A DNA stretch of 64,000 nucleotides from JAJPHF01 sp035293805 (GTDB lineage Bacteria > Chloroflexota > UBA6077 > JAJPHF01): NCBI GenBank assembly GCA_035293805.1, contig DATGMD010000002.1:1-64000 (forward strand), written 5' to 3'. The translations under genes and the position numbers were made by a program. The notes under the pieces were generated by a model. The model saw nothing but the letters and a program-made list of their open reading frames with translations. It had not been told where the DNA came from and ran no database searches. This document shows positions 56,150-64,000 of the stretch, one piece after another (position 1 is the first letter of the stretch; every line of letters begins with the position of its first letter).

Positions 56150-58674
56150 AGCAGCCTGCCGACCGTCTCGACCAGCTGGACCTGATCGAAGCCGCTCTTG
56201 ACGAGGTAAGCGTCGGCGCCGACCGCGACGCCGCGCTCGCGGTGCTCCTGGGCGGCGAGCGAGGTGACGAGCACGACGGGCAGCCGTCGCAGGGCCTCGT
56301 CGCGGCGAATCGCGCTCGTCAGGCCGAAGCCGTCGAGCCGGGGCATGTCCACGTCCGACACGACGAGGTCGACCGGCTCGCGCCGCAGCACGTCGAGCGC
56401 CTCGGCGCCGTCGCCGGCCACCAGGACCTCGTAGCCTGCCGCTTCGAGGATGCTGCGCTCCAGCATGCGCGTCGTCAGCGAATCGTCCACGACGAGCAGG
56501 CGGGCGCGGCGGCCGGCCGCCCCATTGCCCGCGGGCGCGGCTGTGGCGCGCGGTGCTGGACTCGCGGGCGCCTGCGCCGCCTGCCGCAAGCCGGTGCGCA
56601 GCAGGTCCACCGGGTTCAAGATGGCGACGAGCTGGCCCGAGCCGAGCACGGCGGCGCCGCCGACGTTGCGCACGCGGCGCAGCGGCCAGGCCAGCGGCTT
56701 GACGACGATCTCCTGCTCGCCGACGAGGGCGTCCACGAGGACCGCGAGGCGCCGCTGGCCCTGAGCGAGCACGACGAAGGGCCGCCATCTCTCGGCGGGG
56801 AGGCCGTTGGGCGCCGTCGCCGGGCGCTCCAGCACCACGCCCAGCTCGGCCACCGGCACCGGCTGGCCGTCGATCGCCGTGGCGCGGCGCCCCTCCAGCC
56901 AACGCAGCTCGGCCTCGCGCACGCGCCCGCTCCGCTGGACGAGCGCCGACGGGATAGCGTACACCAGACCGCCCTGCTCCACCAGGACGGCGCGGGTCGT
57001 GGCGAGCGTCAGCGGCACGGTCAACGTGAACTCGGTGCCGCGCCCCGGCTCGCTGCTGACCACCACCCGGCCCTGGAGGCGCTCGAGCTGCGTGCGCACG
57101 ACGTCCATGCCCACGCCGCGCCCGGAGGTCTCGGTGATGACCGCGCTCGTGGAGAAGCCGGGCCGGAAGATCAGGTCGAGCGCCGCGGCGTCGCTCAGCG
57201 TGTCCGCCTCCGCGCGCGTGAGAATCCCCTTGGCGACGGCCGTCTCGCGCAGCCGGGCGGGGTCCAGGCCGCCGCCGTCGTCCGCCAGCGCGATCTCGAT
57301 GGTGCCGCCGCGCTGCGACGCGGCCAGCCGGATCGTGCCGGCGCGCGGCTTGCCCAGCGCCGCGCGGGCCGCCGGCAGCTCGATGCCATGGTCCACGGCG
57401 TTGCGGAGCATGTGCATGAGCGGATCGCGCACCTGCTCGATGATCTTGCGGTCGATCTCCGTGGCGCCGCCCTCCAGCACCAGGTGGACCTCCTTGCCCT
57501 GGTGGCGGGCCAGGTCGCGCACCAGGCGCTCGAACGGCCCATAGAGCGTGGCGATGGGCAGCAACCGGACGGCCAGCACGTCGTCCTCGATGGCGCGGGC
57601 GACGAGGCCGAGCTGCGCCGTATCGTCGCGCAGGCGGGCGACGAACTGCTCCGTGCGCTCCAGCAGCGCCTGGGTCACGCGCTCGGCTCGCTCGTCGAAG
57701 CGCAGCAGCGCCGCGAGCGCCTGCGCGCTCGGGCGGTCGATCTGCTCGGCGACCGGCAGCGCGCGCTGGAGGCGCGTGCGCAGGCGGCGCTCGGTGCGGC
57801 GCTGGCGGCGCCAGCGTTGCAGCTCGTCGCGCATGGCCGCCACCTCGCTCAGCCGCTGGCGAACGCGAATGTGCGCCACGGTCAGCTCGCCCGCGGCGGC
57901 GAGCAGGGCGTCGAGCTTGTCCACGGCCACGCGCACGCTCTCGGCCGCCGGCGCGACCGCCCCGCCCCCCGCGTCGGGCATGGGGGGCGCCGCGCGATCG
58001 GGCGGGGCCGCCGCTGGCGCCCCCAGGCCCTCGGGCGGGGGCCGGTGGCTCAGCGTCGGGGACGGCTCGCCAGTGAGCGCCGCGGGCGGTTCGGCGCCCG
58101 GCGGGATGGGCGACGCCGGGGGCACCGATGCCGCGGGCGCCCCGCCTGCCGGCGCGGCGGCTGCCGCGCGCTCCGCCGGGGCCGCGCCAGCGGGCGACTC
58201 GGGCGGCGGGGCCGCCGCGGCGCCGGGCAGCTCCGGCGGCTTGGCGGGCGCGGGGGCCGGGGCGGCCTCGAGGGCGTCGAGCGTGGCGGGCAGGTCCACG
58301 CCGTCCGTACCGCGGCCCGCCAGGGCGGCGCGATAGAGCGGCGCGAGCGTGTCCACCGCGCGGTAGACGACGTCGAACCACGCGGGGCCGGGCGTCGCCG
58401 GGTCGGCCCGCGCCGTGCCCAGCGCGGACTCCAGCGCGTGCGCCAAACGCTCCACGTCCCCGAGGCCGACGGCGCGGGCGGCGCCCTTCAGGCTGTGGGC
58501 CTCGCGGAACAGGGCGTCGAACGTCTCGGCGCGCGCCGCGCCGACCGCCTCGCCGCGTTCGAGCCGCAGCAAGAGCTGGTTTAGCTCGCGCACACGCTCG
58601 TCAAGCTCGGCGCTGAACGCCGCGCGCAGCTGCTGCCAGCGAGGATCGGCTTCCGTCACGCCTCCCGCCCTCAC
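56146..58674 (-). CDS. cheA: Hybrid chemotaxis histidine kinase CheA with C-terminal receiver
   Basis: An 842-residue CheA. The HPt (P1) domain has phospho-His60 (FREAHSLKGAARAVG). A long Pro/Ala-rich linker (about 125-230) follows, then the dimerisation P3 helices, the P4 ATPase domain (PLMHMLRNAVDHGIE, ADDGGGLDPARL, DLIFRPGFSTSAVITETSGRGVGMDVVRTQLE) and the CheW-like P5 domain (VPLTLATTRAVLVEQGGLVYAIPSALV). A receiver domain ends it, with acidic pair (LLVVDDSLTTRM) and phospho-Asp in VDLVVSDVDMPRLDG. No P2 CheY-binding domain is visible, and no cheY is seen in the operon. The GTG start overlaps the MCP stop by 4 bases. Confidence 0.94.
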   Translation of the reverse strand: MRAGGVTEADPRWQQLRAAFSAELDERVRELNQLLLRLERGEAVGAARAETFDALFREAHSLKGAARAVGLGDVERLAHALESALGTARADPATPGPAWFDVVYRAVDTLAPLYRAALAGRGTDGVDLPATLDALEAAPAPAPAKPPELPGAAAAPPPESPAGAAPAERAAAAAPAGGAPAASVPPASPIPPGAEPPAALTGEPSPTLSHRPPPEGLGAPAAAPPDRAAPPMPDAGGGAVAPAAESVRVAVDKLDALLAAAGELTVAHIRVRQRLSEVAAMRDELQRWRRQRRTERRLRTRLQRALPVAEQIDRPSAQALAALLRFDERAERVTQALLERTEQFVARLRDDTAQLGLVARAIEDDVLAVRLLPIATLYGPFERLVRDLARHQGKEVHLVLEGGATEIDRKIIEQVRDPLMHMLRNAVDHGIELPAARAALGKPRAGTIRLAASQRGGTIEIALADDGGGLDPARLRETAVAKGILTRAEADTLSDAAALDLIFRPGFSTSAVITETSGRGVGMDVVRTQLERLQGRVVVSSEPGRGTEFTLTVPLTLATTRAVLVEQGGLVYAIPSALVQRSGRVREAELRWLEGRRATAIDGQPVPVAELGVVLERPATAPNGLPAERWRPFVVLAQGQRRLAVLVDALVGEQEIVVKPLAWPLRRVRNVGGAAVLGSGQLVAILNPVDLLRTGLRQAAQAPASPAPRATAAPAGNGAAGRRARLLVVDDSLTTRMLERSILEAAGYEVLVAGDGAEALDVLRREPVDLVVSDVDMPRLDGFGLTSAIRRDEALRRLPVVLVTSLAAQEHRERGVAVGADAYLVKSGFDQVQLVETVGRLL

Positions 58675-60425
58675 ACTTGATATCGGGCGACGAGCCCGTC
58701 CAGCCGAGCAGCCAGATCGGACAGGTGCTCCGCGGCCTGCTGCGTGTTCGTGGTGGCCGCCAGGCTCTGACTGGTCACCTGGTTGATGTTCGCCATCGCC
58801 GCGGCGATCTGCTCCATGCCGACCGAGTGCTGGCGCACGGCGGCGGCGATCTGCTGCGCCGAGCGCGCGGTGTCTTGAATCACTCGGGCCAGCTCGTCGA
58901 TCGTGCGCCCGGTCTGCGCCGTGAGCTGCACGCCGTGATCGACGCCGCTGGTGCCCTGCTCGGTGGCCAGCACGGCGGCGTTGGTCGCGCGCTGGATGTC
59001 GGACAGGAGGGTCCGCACCTGGGCCGTGGCGGCCTTCGACTGCTCGGCCAGCGCGCGAATCTCGGCGGCCACCACCGCGAACCCCTTGCCGTGCTCGCCC
59101 GCGCGCGCGGCCTCGATCGCGGCGTTCAGCGCCAGCAGGTTGGACTGGTCGGCCAGGTCGCCGACCGTGGTAATGATGTCCCCGATCTGCTGCGACTGCT
59201 CCGAGAGCGCGAGGATGTCGTCGGCGATGGACTGCACCTGCTCCCGAATCGTCCCCATGCCGGCCGTGGCGTTGGCCACGGCCTCCACCCCATCGGCGGC
59301 GACGCGGTTCGCCTGCTGGGCGGTGTCCGACACTACCACCGCCAGCCCGCTGGCCTGGTCGGCGGACGCCTTCACCTCGTCCACCGTCGCCGTCGTCTGG
59401 GTGATGGCCGCGGACTGCTCGGCGGCGCCCGACGTTTGCTGCGACACCGCCACGCGGATCTCGTTGCTGGCGCTGGCCAGATCGCGCGCCGCGGCCTGCA
59501 GCGCGCCCGTCAGCTCGCGCAGGTTCGTCACCATGCTGGCGAAGGCGACGCCGAGCGCGTCGTGGGCCGACTGGGGCTGGACCTCGCGCGTCAGGTCGCC
59601 CTGCGCGATGCTGTTGGCGACGCTCGCCATGCGGCGCAGGTAGGCCACCATTGCCCGGAAGGAGTCGGCCAGCTGGCCGATCTCGTCCTTCGAGCGGAGG
59701 TCGATCCGCTGGTCCACGTCGCCCGCCGCGATACCCGCTGCCGCGCGCCCGAGCCGCCCCATCGCCCCGGCGAGCCAGCGCGCCAGCCCGATGGCGACCA
59801 GTGCCCCGGCGAGCACCGCGGCGAGCGTGCCCCCCACGATCACCCAGTGCAGGCGCTCGCTGGCCTCGGTTTCGCGCGCGTCGCGCTGCTGCAGGAGGGC
59901 GCTCTCGGCGCTCTGCGCGTCTCTGATGACCGCGCGCAAGCCGTCGAAGTAGCGCTTGCCCACGCCGAGCGCCTCGAACCGGATGACGCTGTCGTAGGTG
60001 CTCGTCCCCTGGTTTACGTCGCGACGGAGCTGGATGCCGGGGTCGAGCACCTCCCGCTGCCAGGCTGCTACCCGCTGGTCCACATCCTGCCAGCGGCGCA
60101 GCTGCTCGGGATCATCTGCCGCGGCCTGCTTCACGCGCTCCAGCGCGGTCTGATACTCCTGCCGCCCCTGATTGTACGGCTCCAGAAACTCATCGACGCC
60201 GGTGATGAGGAACCCGCGATACCCGGTCTCCATATTCAATAACGCTTCCAGCAGGTCGGAGCTGGACGCGATGGCCTGACGGGAGCGCTCTACAGCCGCT
60301 CGCGCCTGAAGAGTGTTGATCGAGCGCTGGTAGACGTAGGCGTTCAGCGCCACCACGATCGCCAGCACGAGCGCGAACGCGGCTAGCAGCTTCCAGCGCA
60401 GCGCCAGGTCGCGCAGCGGTTTCAT
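58671..60425 (-). CDS. Methyl-accepting chemotaxis protein (CHASE3-HAMP-MCP)
   Basis: A 584-residue chemoreceptor with two TM segments (LLAAFALVLAIVVALNAYVY, 13-33, and about 205-225, VIVGGTLAAVLAGALVAIGLA). Between them is a CHASE3-like sensor (ALLNMETGYRGFLITGVDEFLEPYNQGRQEYQTAL). HAMP and the signalling coil follow, with the conserved hairpin tip (IGDIITTVGDLADQSNLLALNAAIEAARAGEHGKGFAVVAAEIRALAEQSK). The end lacks a CheR-binding pentapeptide tether. It is within the che operon and supplies its input. The ATG 60425 overlaps the stop of a 32-codon ORF; the long frame up to 61631 is a shadow. Confidence 0.93.
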   Translation of the reverse strand: MKPLRDLALRWKLLAAFALVLAIVVALNAYVYQRSINTLQARAAVERSRQAIASSSDLLEALLNMETGYRGFLITGVDEFLEPYNQGRQEYQTALERVKQAAADDPEQLRRWQDVDQRVAAWQREVLDPGIQLRRDVNQGTSTYDSVIRFEALGVGKRYFDGLRAVIRDAQSAESALLQQRDARETEASERLHWVIVGGTLAAVLAGALVAIGLARWLAGAMGRLGRAAAGIAAGDVDQRIDLRSKDEIGQLADSFRAMVAYLRRMASVANSIAQGDLTREVQPQSAHDALGVAFASMVTNLRELTGALQAAARDLASASNEIRVAVSQQTSGAAEQSAAITQTTATVDEVKASADQASGLAVVVSDTAQQANRVAADGVEAVANATAGMGTIREQVQSIADDILALSEQSQQIGDIITTVGDLADQSNLLALNAAIEAARAGEHGKGFAVVAAEIRALAEQSKAATAQVRTLLSDIQRATNAAVLATEQGTSGVDHGVQLTAQTGRTIDELARVIQDTARSAQQIAAAVRQHSVGMEQIAAAMANINQVTSQSLAATTNTQQAAEHLSDLAARLDGLVARYQV

Positions 60426-60520
60426 CGGCCGCCCCGGCGCGACAGGCCCGCCACCCGCCAGTGGCGGGGCATGGGTCCGCGCAACGTCGTCGAGACTCGC
60501 CTGACCACCCAGCCTGCCAT
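60422..60520 (-). CDS. Small basic ORF, 32 aa, coupled to the MCP gene
   Basis: MAGWVVRRVSTTLRGPMPRH then WRVAGLSRRGGR. The ATG follows GAGGAGGGACGCGC, a stronger ribosome site than that of the MCP, and its TGA overlaps the MCP ATG (ATGA). Six Arg and no acidic residue make it very basic. I do not recognise it. It may be a leader whose translation recruits ribosomes to the MCP start, or a chance frame. It lies 16 bases after the upstream cheW stop. Confidence 0.4.
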   Translation of the reverse strand: MAGWVVRRVSTTLRGPMPRHWRVAGLSRRGGR

Positions 60521-60535
60521 GCGCGTCCCTCCTCG

Positions 60536-61081
60536 TCAGGGAACGTCCTCGTCTACCTCGAAGCGCCCGTCGGCCAGCAGCCGGTCGACGGCGAGGAGCA
60601 CCGTTCGCGCGTCCGCCACGCCCGCCGCGTAGTCGCGGTGGGACAGCGAGGGCGCCAGCGCCGCGCGCGACAGCTGGCGCACGTCGAACACCTCGTCCAC
60701 CAGCAGGCCCACGCGCCCCCGCGCCGTCTCCACCAGGAGCACCTGGCCGGCCCCGCCGGCCGCCGGTGCCGCGCGGAGGCCGAGCGCCACGCCCAGGTCG
60801 AGCACCGCGACGACCTCGCCCCGCACGTTGAGGAGGCCCGCGACGAACGGCGGCGTACACGGCAGCGGCGTCAGCCCGGCCGCGCGCTCCAGCCCGCGCA
60901 GCGCGGCCAGCGGCACGGCGTATTGCTCTTCCCCGACGCGACACGTCAGCGCCTCGACCACGTCGGCGCGCGGCGTGACGACCGGCGCCAGGGCCAGCCG
61001 GCGCGCTCGCTCCCGCAGGATGGCGGCCGCCTGCGCCTCGGCCGCGCGCTCGGCGGCGTCGGGTGGCCCGTCTCGGCTCAT
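60536..61081 (-). CDS. cheW: CheW-like coupling protein (N-terminally extended)
   Basis: A 181-residue CheW. An Ala/Arg/Glu helical extension of about 40 residues precedes the CheW SH3-like double barrel (EALTCRVGEEQYAVPLAALRGLERAAGLTPLPCTPPFVAGLLNVRGEVVAVLDLGVALG) and its second half (GQVLLVETARGRVGLLVDEVFDVRQLSRAAL). CheW links CheA to chemoreceptors. It overlaps cheR by 4 bases and is the third gene in transcript order. The N-terminal extension is a feature of some CheW proteins in operons with CheR-TPR. Confidence 0.92.
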   Translation of the reverse strand: MSRDGPPDAAERAAEAQAAAILRERARRLALAPVVTPRADVVEALTCRVGEEQYAVPLAALRGLERAAGLTPLPCTPPFVAGLLNVRGEVVAVLDLGVALGLRAAPAAGGAGQVLLVETARGRVGLLVDEVFDVRQLSRAALAPSLSHRDYAAGVADARTVLLAVDRLLADGRFEVDEDVP

Positions 61082-62508
61082 CGGCGGTCCTCGCCGTGAG
61101 GCGACGGCACGCCGTCCAGCACGCGCAGCTCGGCCTCGACGGCGGCGCGTAGCTCGCCGGCCGGGAGGTCGTGTCCGCCGGCGACGGGGGCCGTATCCGC
61201 GACGGCCGCGAGCAGCCGGCGCGCGTGCAGCAGCGCCGCCCGCGCGCGGGCGGCGTCGCCCAGACGCTGCCAGGCGCGCCCCAGGCTGTAGTGGGCGAGG
61301 GCGCTGTCGGGGGCCAGAAACGCCGCCCGACGCAGGCTGCCCAGCGCCCGCTCCGCCGCGCCGTCGTCCAGGTCCAGCAGGCCGAGCTGCAGCTGGGCGT
61401 CGGCGTCGAGGGGCGCGGCGGCGACGCGGCGAGCGAGCGCCGCCCGGCGGGCCGCGGCGGAGCCGCCCGCCGCGGCCCGCGCCACCGGAGGCGGCGTGGC
61501 CGAGGCCGCGCGGGGCGCCGCTGGCGTGGCGAGCGCCCGGCGTCGCCGGTCGAGCGTGGAGGGCACGCGGCGGGGAGCGGGCGGCGGCCGGCGCGGGGCG
61601 GGCGCCAGGGCGGACGTGGCGGCCGGCTCACTCGCGGGCGGCTCCGGCAGCGGCCGTCGCCACAGCACCGCGTTCGGCGCGAAGACCCAATCGAGCCCGG
61701 CGGCCAGCTCGGGGGCCGGGTCCGAGGGGCCGAGCACCAGCCAGCCGCCGGGCGCCAGCGCGGCGGCCAGCCGCGCGTACAGCGCCTGGGCCGCCTCGCG
61801 GCCGAAGTAAATCGTGACGTTCCGACAGAGGATCACGTCCAGGTCGGTCCCCACCACGGCCTGCCACGTGGTCGCGTCGGCCGCGAGGTTCAGGTAGGCG
61901 AAGCGCGCCATCTCGCGGATCGAGCGGTCGAGCCGCCAGTGGCTGCCCTCGGCCTGGAAGTAGCGGCCGCGAACCGCCTGCGGCGTGCCGCGGAACGACC
62001 ACTCGCCGTAGACGGCGCGGCGCGCGGCGGCCAGCGCCGGGCGGCTGATATCCGTTCCCACCAGATCGACCTGCCAGGCGTCGGCATCCGTGAGCGCCTC
62101 GCGCACGAGAATAGCGAGGGTGTAGGTCTCCTCGCCGCTGGAGCAGCCCGCCGACCACAGGCGCAGGCGGCGTGGCGGCGCGCGGCGCGCGAGCACGTCC
62201 GGCAGGACGATCTGCCGGAGCGCGTCGATCTGCGGCCCGATGCGGAAGAAATGCGTCTCGCCCACGGTCAGCCGCGCGGCGAGCGTCTCCAGTAGATCGG
62301 GGCGGCCGCCCGCGGCCAGCAGGTCGTAGAGCGCAGCCGCGTTGGCGACTCCCGCCTCGGGTAGCAGGTCCCGGACCGCCGCGTCGAGATCGCGCGCCTG
62401 GTGGGGAGTCAGGTGCAGCCCGTAGTGCTGCTCCACGAGCTGCAAGTAGGAGGGACGCAACGGCGGGTCCAGCTGGGCGGCGCGCGGCCGCGCGGACGCG
62501 GCGCACAT
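61078..62508 (-). CDS. cheR: Chemotaxis protein methyltransferase CheR with C-terminal repeat domain
   Basis: A 476-residue SAM-dependent methyltransferase that methylates receptor glutamates. The N-terminal helical subdomain is present (LVEQHYGLHLTPHQARDLDAAVRDLLPEAG), then LTVGETHFFRIGPQIDALRQIVLP, the SAM loop LRLWSAGCSSGEETYTLAIL, VDLVGTDISRPALAAARRAVYGEWSFRGTPQ and ILCRNVTIYFGREAAQALYARLAAALAPGGWLVLGPSDP. After a Pro/Arg/Ala-rich linker (about 285-345) the C-terminus has two TPR-like units (DADAQLQLGLLDLDDGAAERALGSLRRA, APDSALAHYSLGRAWQRLGD), as in CheR-TPR proteins of non-flagellar or alternative systems. It overlaps both flanking cheW genes. Confidence 0.93.
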   Translation of the reverse strand: MCAASARPRAAQLDPPLRPSYLQLVEQHYGLHLTPHQARDLDAAVRDLLPEAGVANAAALYDLLAAGGRPDLLETLAARLTVGETHFFRIGPQIDALRQIVLPDVLARRAPPRRLRLWSAGCSSGEETYTLAILVREALTDADAWQVDLVGTDISRPALAAARRAVYGEWSFRGTPQAVRGRYFQAEGSHWRLDRSIREMARFAYLNLAADATTWQAVVGTDLDVILCRNVTIYFGREAAQALYARLAAALAPGGWLVLGPSDPAPELAAGLDWVFAPNAVLWRRPLPEPPASEPAATSALAPAPRRPPPAPRRVPSTLDRRRRALATPAAPRAASATPPPVARAAAGGSAAARRAALARRVAAAPLDADAQLQLGLLDLDDGAAERALGSLRRAAFLAPDSALAHYSLGRAWQRLGDAARARAALLHARRLLAAVADTAPVAGGHDLPAGELRAAVEAELRVLDGVPSPHGEDRR

Positions 62509-63026
62509 CAGACCGGCTTCCGCGCGGCCGCGGCCGGCGCGGGCGCCAGCCGATCGACCGCCAACAGGGGCACCGCGGCCGCGCCCAGACGCGCGACCCC
62601 GCGCGCCTCGTCCCCGGCGCCGACGGCCAGCGTCTCGACCGGCGCGACGGTCAGCGTCTCCACGCGGTCCACCCAGAGCAGATAGGGTGTGGGGGCGGCG
62701 ACGAGCACGAGGTGCTGATCGGGCCGCACGGCCGGGGTGCTGAGGCCCAGGCGCGGGCGCGGATCGACCACCGGCAGCGTTGCGCCGGCGACGTTCAGCA
62801 GGCCGACGATCCCGGGCGGGGGGTCGGGCAGTGGCGTCAGCTCGGCCATCGGCAGCACCCGCTCGACCACGGCGCTCGGTATGGCGAGCCGCCGGTCGGC
62901 AAGCTGCACGACCAGCACCGCGGTTTCGCGGGGCGCGCCCCCCGCGCCGCGCCGTGCGGGGCGCTCCGAAGGCACCGGCGTCGACTCGATCACCAGGACC
63001 CGCCCCTCCCTCCGCAAGCTGGGCAC
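62508..63026 (-). CDS. CheW-domain protein, first gene of the chemosensory operon
   Basis: A protein of up to 172 residues with a CheW fold: TAVLVVQLADRRLAIPSAVVERVLPMAELTPLPDPPPGIVGLLNVAGATLPVVDPRPRLG, then DQHLVLVAAPTPYLLWVDRVETLTVAPVETL. It couples receptor and kinase. GTG 63026 is the longest start, but GTG 62993 sits 9 bases after GGAGGGAGGGG, so a 161-residue product is at least as likely. The predicted promoter at 63038-63066 would leave only a few untranslated bases for the longer form. The stop overlaps cheR by one base. Confidence 0.88.
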   Translation of the reverse strand: MPSLRREGRVLVIESTPVPSERPARRGAGGAPRETAVLVVQLADRRLAIPSAVVERVLPMAELTPLPDPPPGIVGLLNVAGATLPVVDPRPRLGLSTPAVRPDQHLVLVAAPTPYLLWVDRVETLTVAPVETLAVGAGDEARGVARLGAAAVPLLAVDRLAPAPAAAARKPV

Positions 63027-63037
63027 CTGCTACCCGA

Positions 63038-63066
63038 ATGATATTGTGAGCTAGCAGATTAGCCAA
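63038..63066 (-). promoter_or_regulatory. Promoter of the chemosensory operon
   Basis: Minus-strand TTGGCT (63061-63066) and TATCAT (63038-63043) are separated by 17 bases, just upstream of the first cheW gene in an AT-richer divergent region. Confidence 0.6.
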
Positions 63067-63118
63067 TACCAAGGCGCCGGACCCGGCAAAGCCAAGTTTC
63101 GTGGACTTTTCCGCATGC

Positions 63119-63148
63119 TTGAGCGGCACGCTTGAGTTGACGTACGAT
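63119..63148 (+). promoter_or_regulatory. Promoter of the ABC substrate-binding gene
   Basis: TTGAGC (63119-63124) and TACGAT (63143-63148) are separated by 18 bases, about 85 bases upstream of the ATG at 63233. Confidence 0.55.
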
Positions 63149-63232
63149 AGGCGCAAGCGCGCGAGCCAATGCGCTGGCAGCCTGATTCGCGCGGCTGCAG
63201 CGAGCCTTTTCCGCTTGCTAGGAGTCCGAAGC

Positions 63233-64000
63233 ATGAAACGTACCCACTCGGTTATTTCGTCGCTGAGCGTTGTGCTGATCGGGCTACTCCTCGCCTGCAG
63301 CCCACAAAACACCCGGCCCGCCGCGCCGGCCGCGGGCACGGGCCAGCAAGCAGCGAGCGGCGAGCCGATCAAGATCGGCGCCGTGGTGCCGCTCACCGGG
63401 CGCTACGCCTCACTGGGCGGCCAGATTCGTCCCGGCTACGAGTTCGCCGTGGACGACATCAACGCCGCGGGCGGCGTGGACGTGGGGGGCGTGCGCCGCC
63501 CCCTGGAGCTGAAGATCCTCGACGACGAGTCGGACCCGGCGAAGACCGTGCAGCGGCTCGAGTCGCTCAACTCGTCGGACAAGGTCGTCGCGTACCTGGG
63601 CGGCGGCGGCTCGGACCTGCACGCGGCGGGCGCGGCGATCGGCGACAAGAACAAGATTCCGTATCTCGGCATCGCCTTCGGCCTGTACCAGATCCACGAG
63701 CGCGGCCTGAAGTACCTTTTCTCGCCGTTCCCGAAGTCGCCCGACATCGCGCGCGCGACGTTCGACATGCTCAGCGCGATCCCGCAGAGCGACCGGCCGC
63801 AGCGCTACGCGATCTTCCACGAGAAGACGGACTGGGGCCTGGAGATGGCGAAGTACTACACCGAGAGCGCCCAGCGGGCCGGAGCGCAGATCGCCCTCGA
63901 CGAGGAGTACGCGCCGGGCGCCAAGGACTTCTCGGATGCGATCCTGCGGGCGAAGTCGGCCAACGCCGACGCGCTGCTCGGGATGCCGAACCCGCCCGAC
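63233..64000 (+). CDS. ABC transporter substrate-binding lipoprotein (Leu/Ile/Val type), partial
   Basis: The first 256 residues of a periplasmic-binding-protein type I receptor; the frame runs open to the window end. A lipoprotein signal peptide (VVLIGLLLACSP, lipobox Leu-Leu-Ala-Cys) is followed by KIGAVVPLTGRYASLGGQIRPGYEFAVDDINAAGG, a classic LivJ/LivK-family opening, then LELKILDDESDPAKTVQRLESL and AYLGGGGSDLHAA. Such proteins capture branched-chain amino acids, amides or aromatic acids for LivFGHM-type transporters. ATG 63233 follows AGGAGTCCGAAGC. The rest of the gene and the transporter genes lie beyond 64000. Confidence 0.93.
   Translation, partial: MKRTHSVISSLSVVLIGLLLACSPQNTRPAAPAAGTGQQAASGEPIKIGAVVPLTGRYASLGGQIRPGYEFAVDDINAAGGVDVGGVRRPLELKILDDESDPAKTVQRLESLNSSDKVVAYLGGGGSDLHAAGAAIGDKNKIPYLGIAFGLYQIHERGLKYLFSPFPKSPDIARATFDMLSAIPQSDRPQRYAIFHEKTDWGLEMAKYYTESAQRAGAQIALDEEYAPGAKDFSDAILRAKSANADALLGMPNPPD

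Noticed and set aside
55067..58381. A continuous 1104-codon minus-strand frame
   Set aside because: Only its last 361 codons are CheB. The upstream part is Arg/Gly/Ala-rich shadow coding in another frame of cheA, which has full domain motifs.
56242..58584. 780-codon plus-strand frame opposite cheA
   Set aside because: Antisense to cheA with no recognisable family and no ribosome site.
58671..61631. A continuous 986-codon frame that includes the MCP
   Set aside because: The N-terminal 400 codons are a GC-driven shadow of cheW and cheR; the MCP starts at 60425 with its first TM segment.

Overview
This is a very GC-rich bacterial chromosomal window with gene-dense, mostly minus-strand coding, many start/stop overlaps, frequent GTG starts and Shine-Dalgarno (GGAGG-type) ribosome sites. 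Several features point to the Chloroflexota or a nearby high-GC lineage: F420-linked protein families, a division cluster that runs mraZ-rsmH-ftsL-ftsI-murD-ftsW-murC-murB-ftsQ-ftsA-ftsZ, a gas-vesicle cluster, and abundant short palindromic and heptad repeats. The phylum is inferred from content only. I saw no rRNA, CRISPR array, phage or insertion-sequence gene.

Layout: (1) 0-12 kb is a metabolic patchwork: lysA, a zinc-protease-like protein of the DUF2342 type, a lipid kinase, a CPA2 antiporter, a MaoC hydratase/CoA-transferase/F420-type oxidoreductase group, a decarboxylase-like protein with a tiny downstream ORF, and a TMEM175 channel. (2) 11.5-18.6 kb holds a MarR-pirin operon with a palindromic operator, a thiamine-diphosphate lyase, a short-chain dehydrogenase, tRNA-Ala(CGC) with promoter and terminator, a Pro-rich anchored protein and a PAP2 membrane protein. 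(3) 18.7-25.3 kb is a gas-vesicle operon (gvpF-gvpG-gvpF/L-[gvpA-like::gvpK fusion]-gvpJ-gvpA) followed on the same strand by a GAF-PAS-PAS sensor kinase and a receiver-kinase hybrid. A secreted 13-repeat TPR protein is divergent to it. (4) 27.3-31.6 kb is glcD-glcE-glcF (glycolate oxidase). (5) 32.4-36.6 kb is prfA-prmC-tsaC/sua5 and hisS. (6) 37-38.3 kb is a secreted Pro-Val repeat protein. (7) 38.5-53.3 kb is the division/cell-wall cluster, headed by a promoter with five GTGG MraZ boxes and ending in pgeF-yggS-yggT. (8) 53.6-63 kb is a chemosensory operon (cheW-cheR-cheW-MCP-cheA-cheB-HPt/pseudo-receiver-exonuclease). (9) The window closes inside a branched-chain-amino-acid-type ABC substrate-binding lipoprotein.

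The strongest unusual signals are: a fusion of a GvpA-type shell domain to GvpK in a gas-vesicle cluster without gvpN; a 265-266 bp element present twice in opposite orientation, each copy about 180 bp upstream of a metabolic gene start and containing inverted arms that stay complementary although their sequence differs; five evenly spaced MraZ boxes; repeat elements that have become part of protein termini (MurD, the F420-type oxidoreductase, MurB, RsmH, Sua5); a pgeF whose conserved N-terminus has no canonical start codon; and an HPt protein whose receiver domain has lost its phospho-aspartate.
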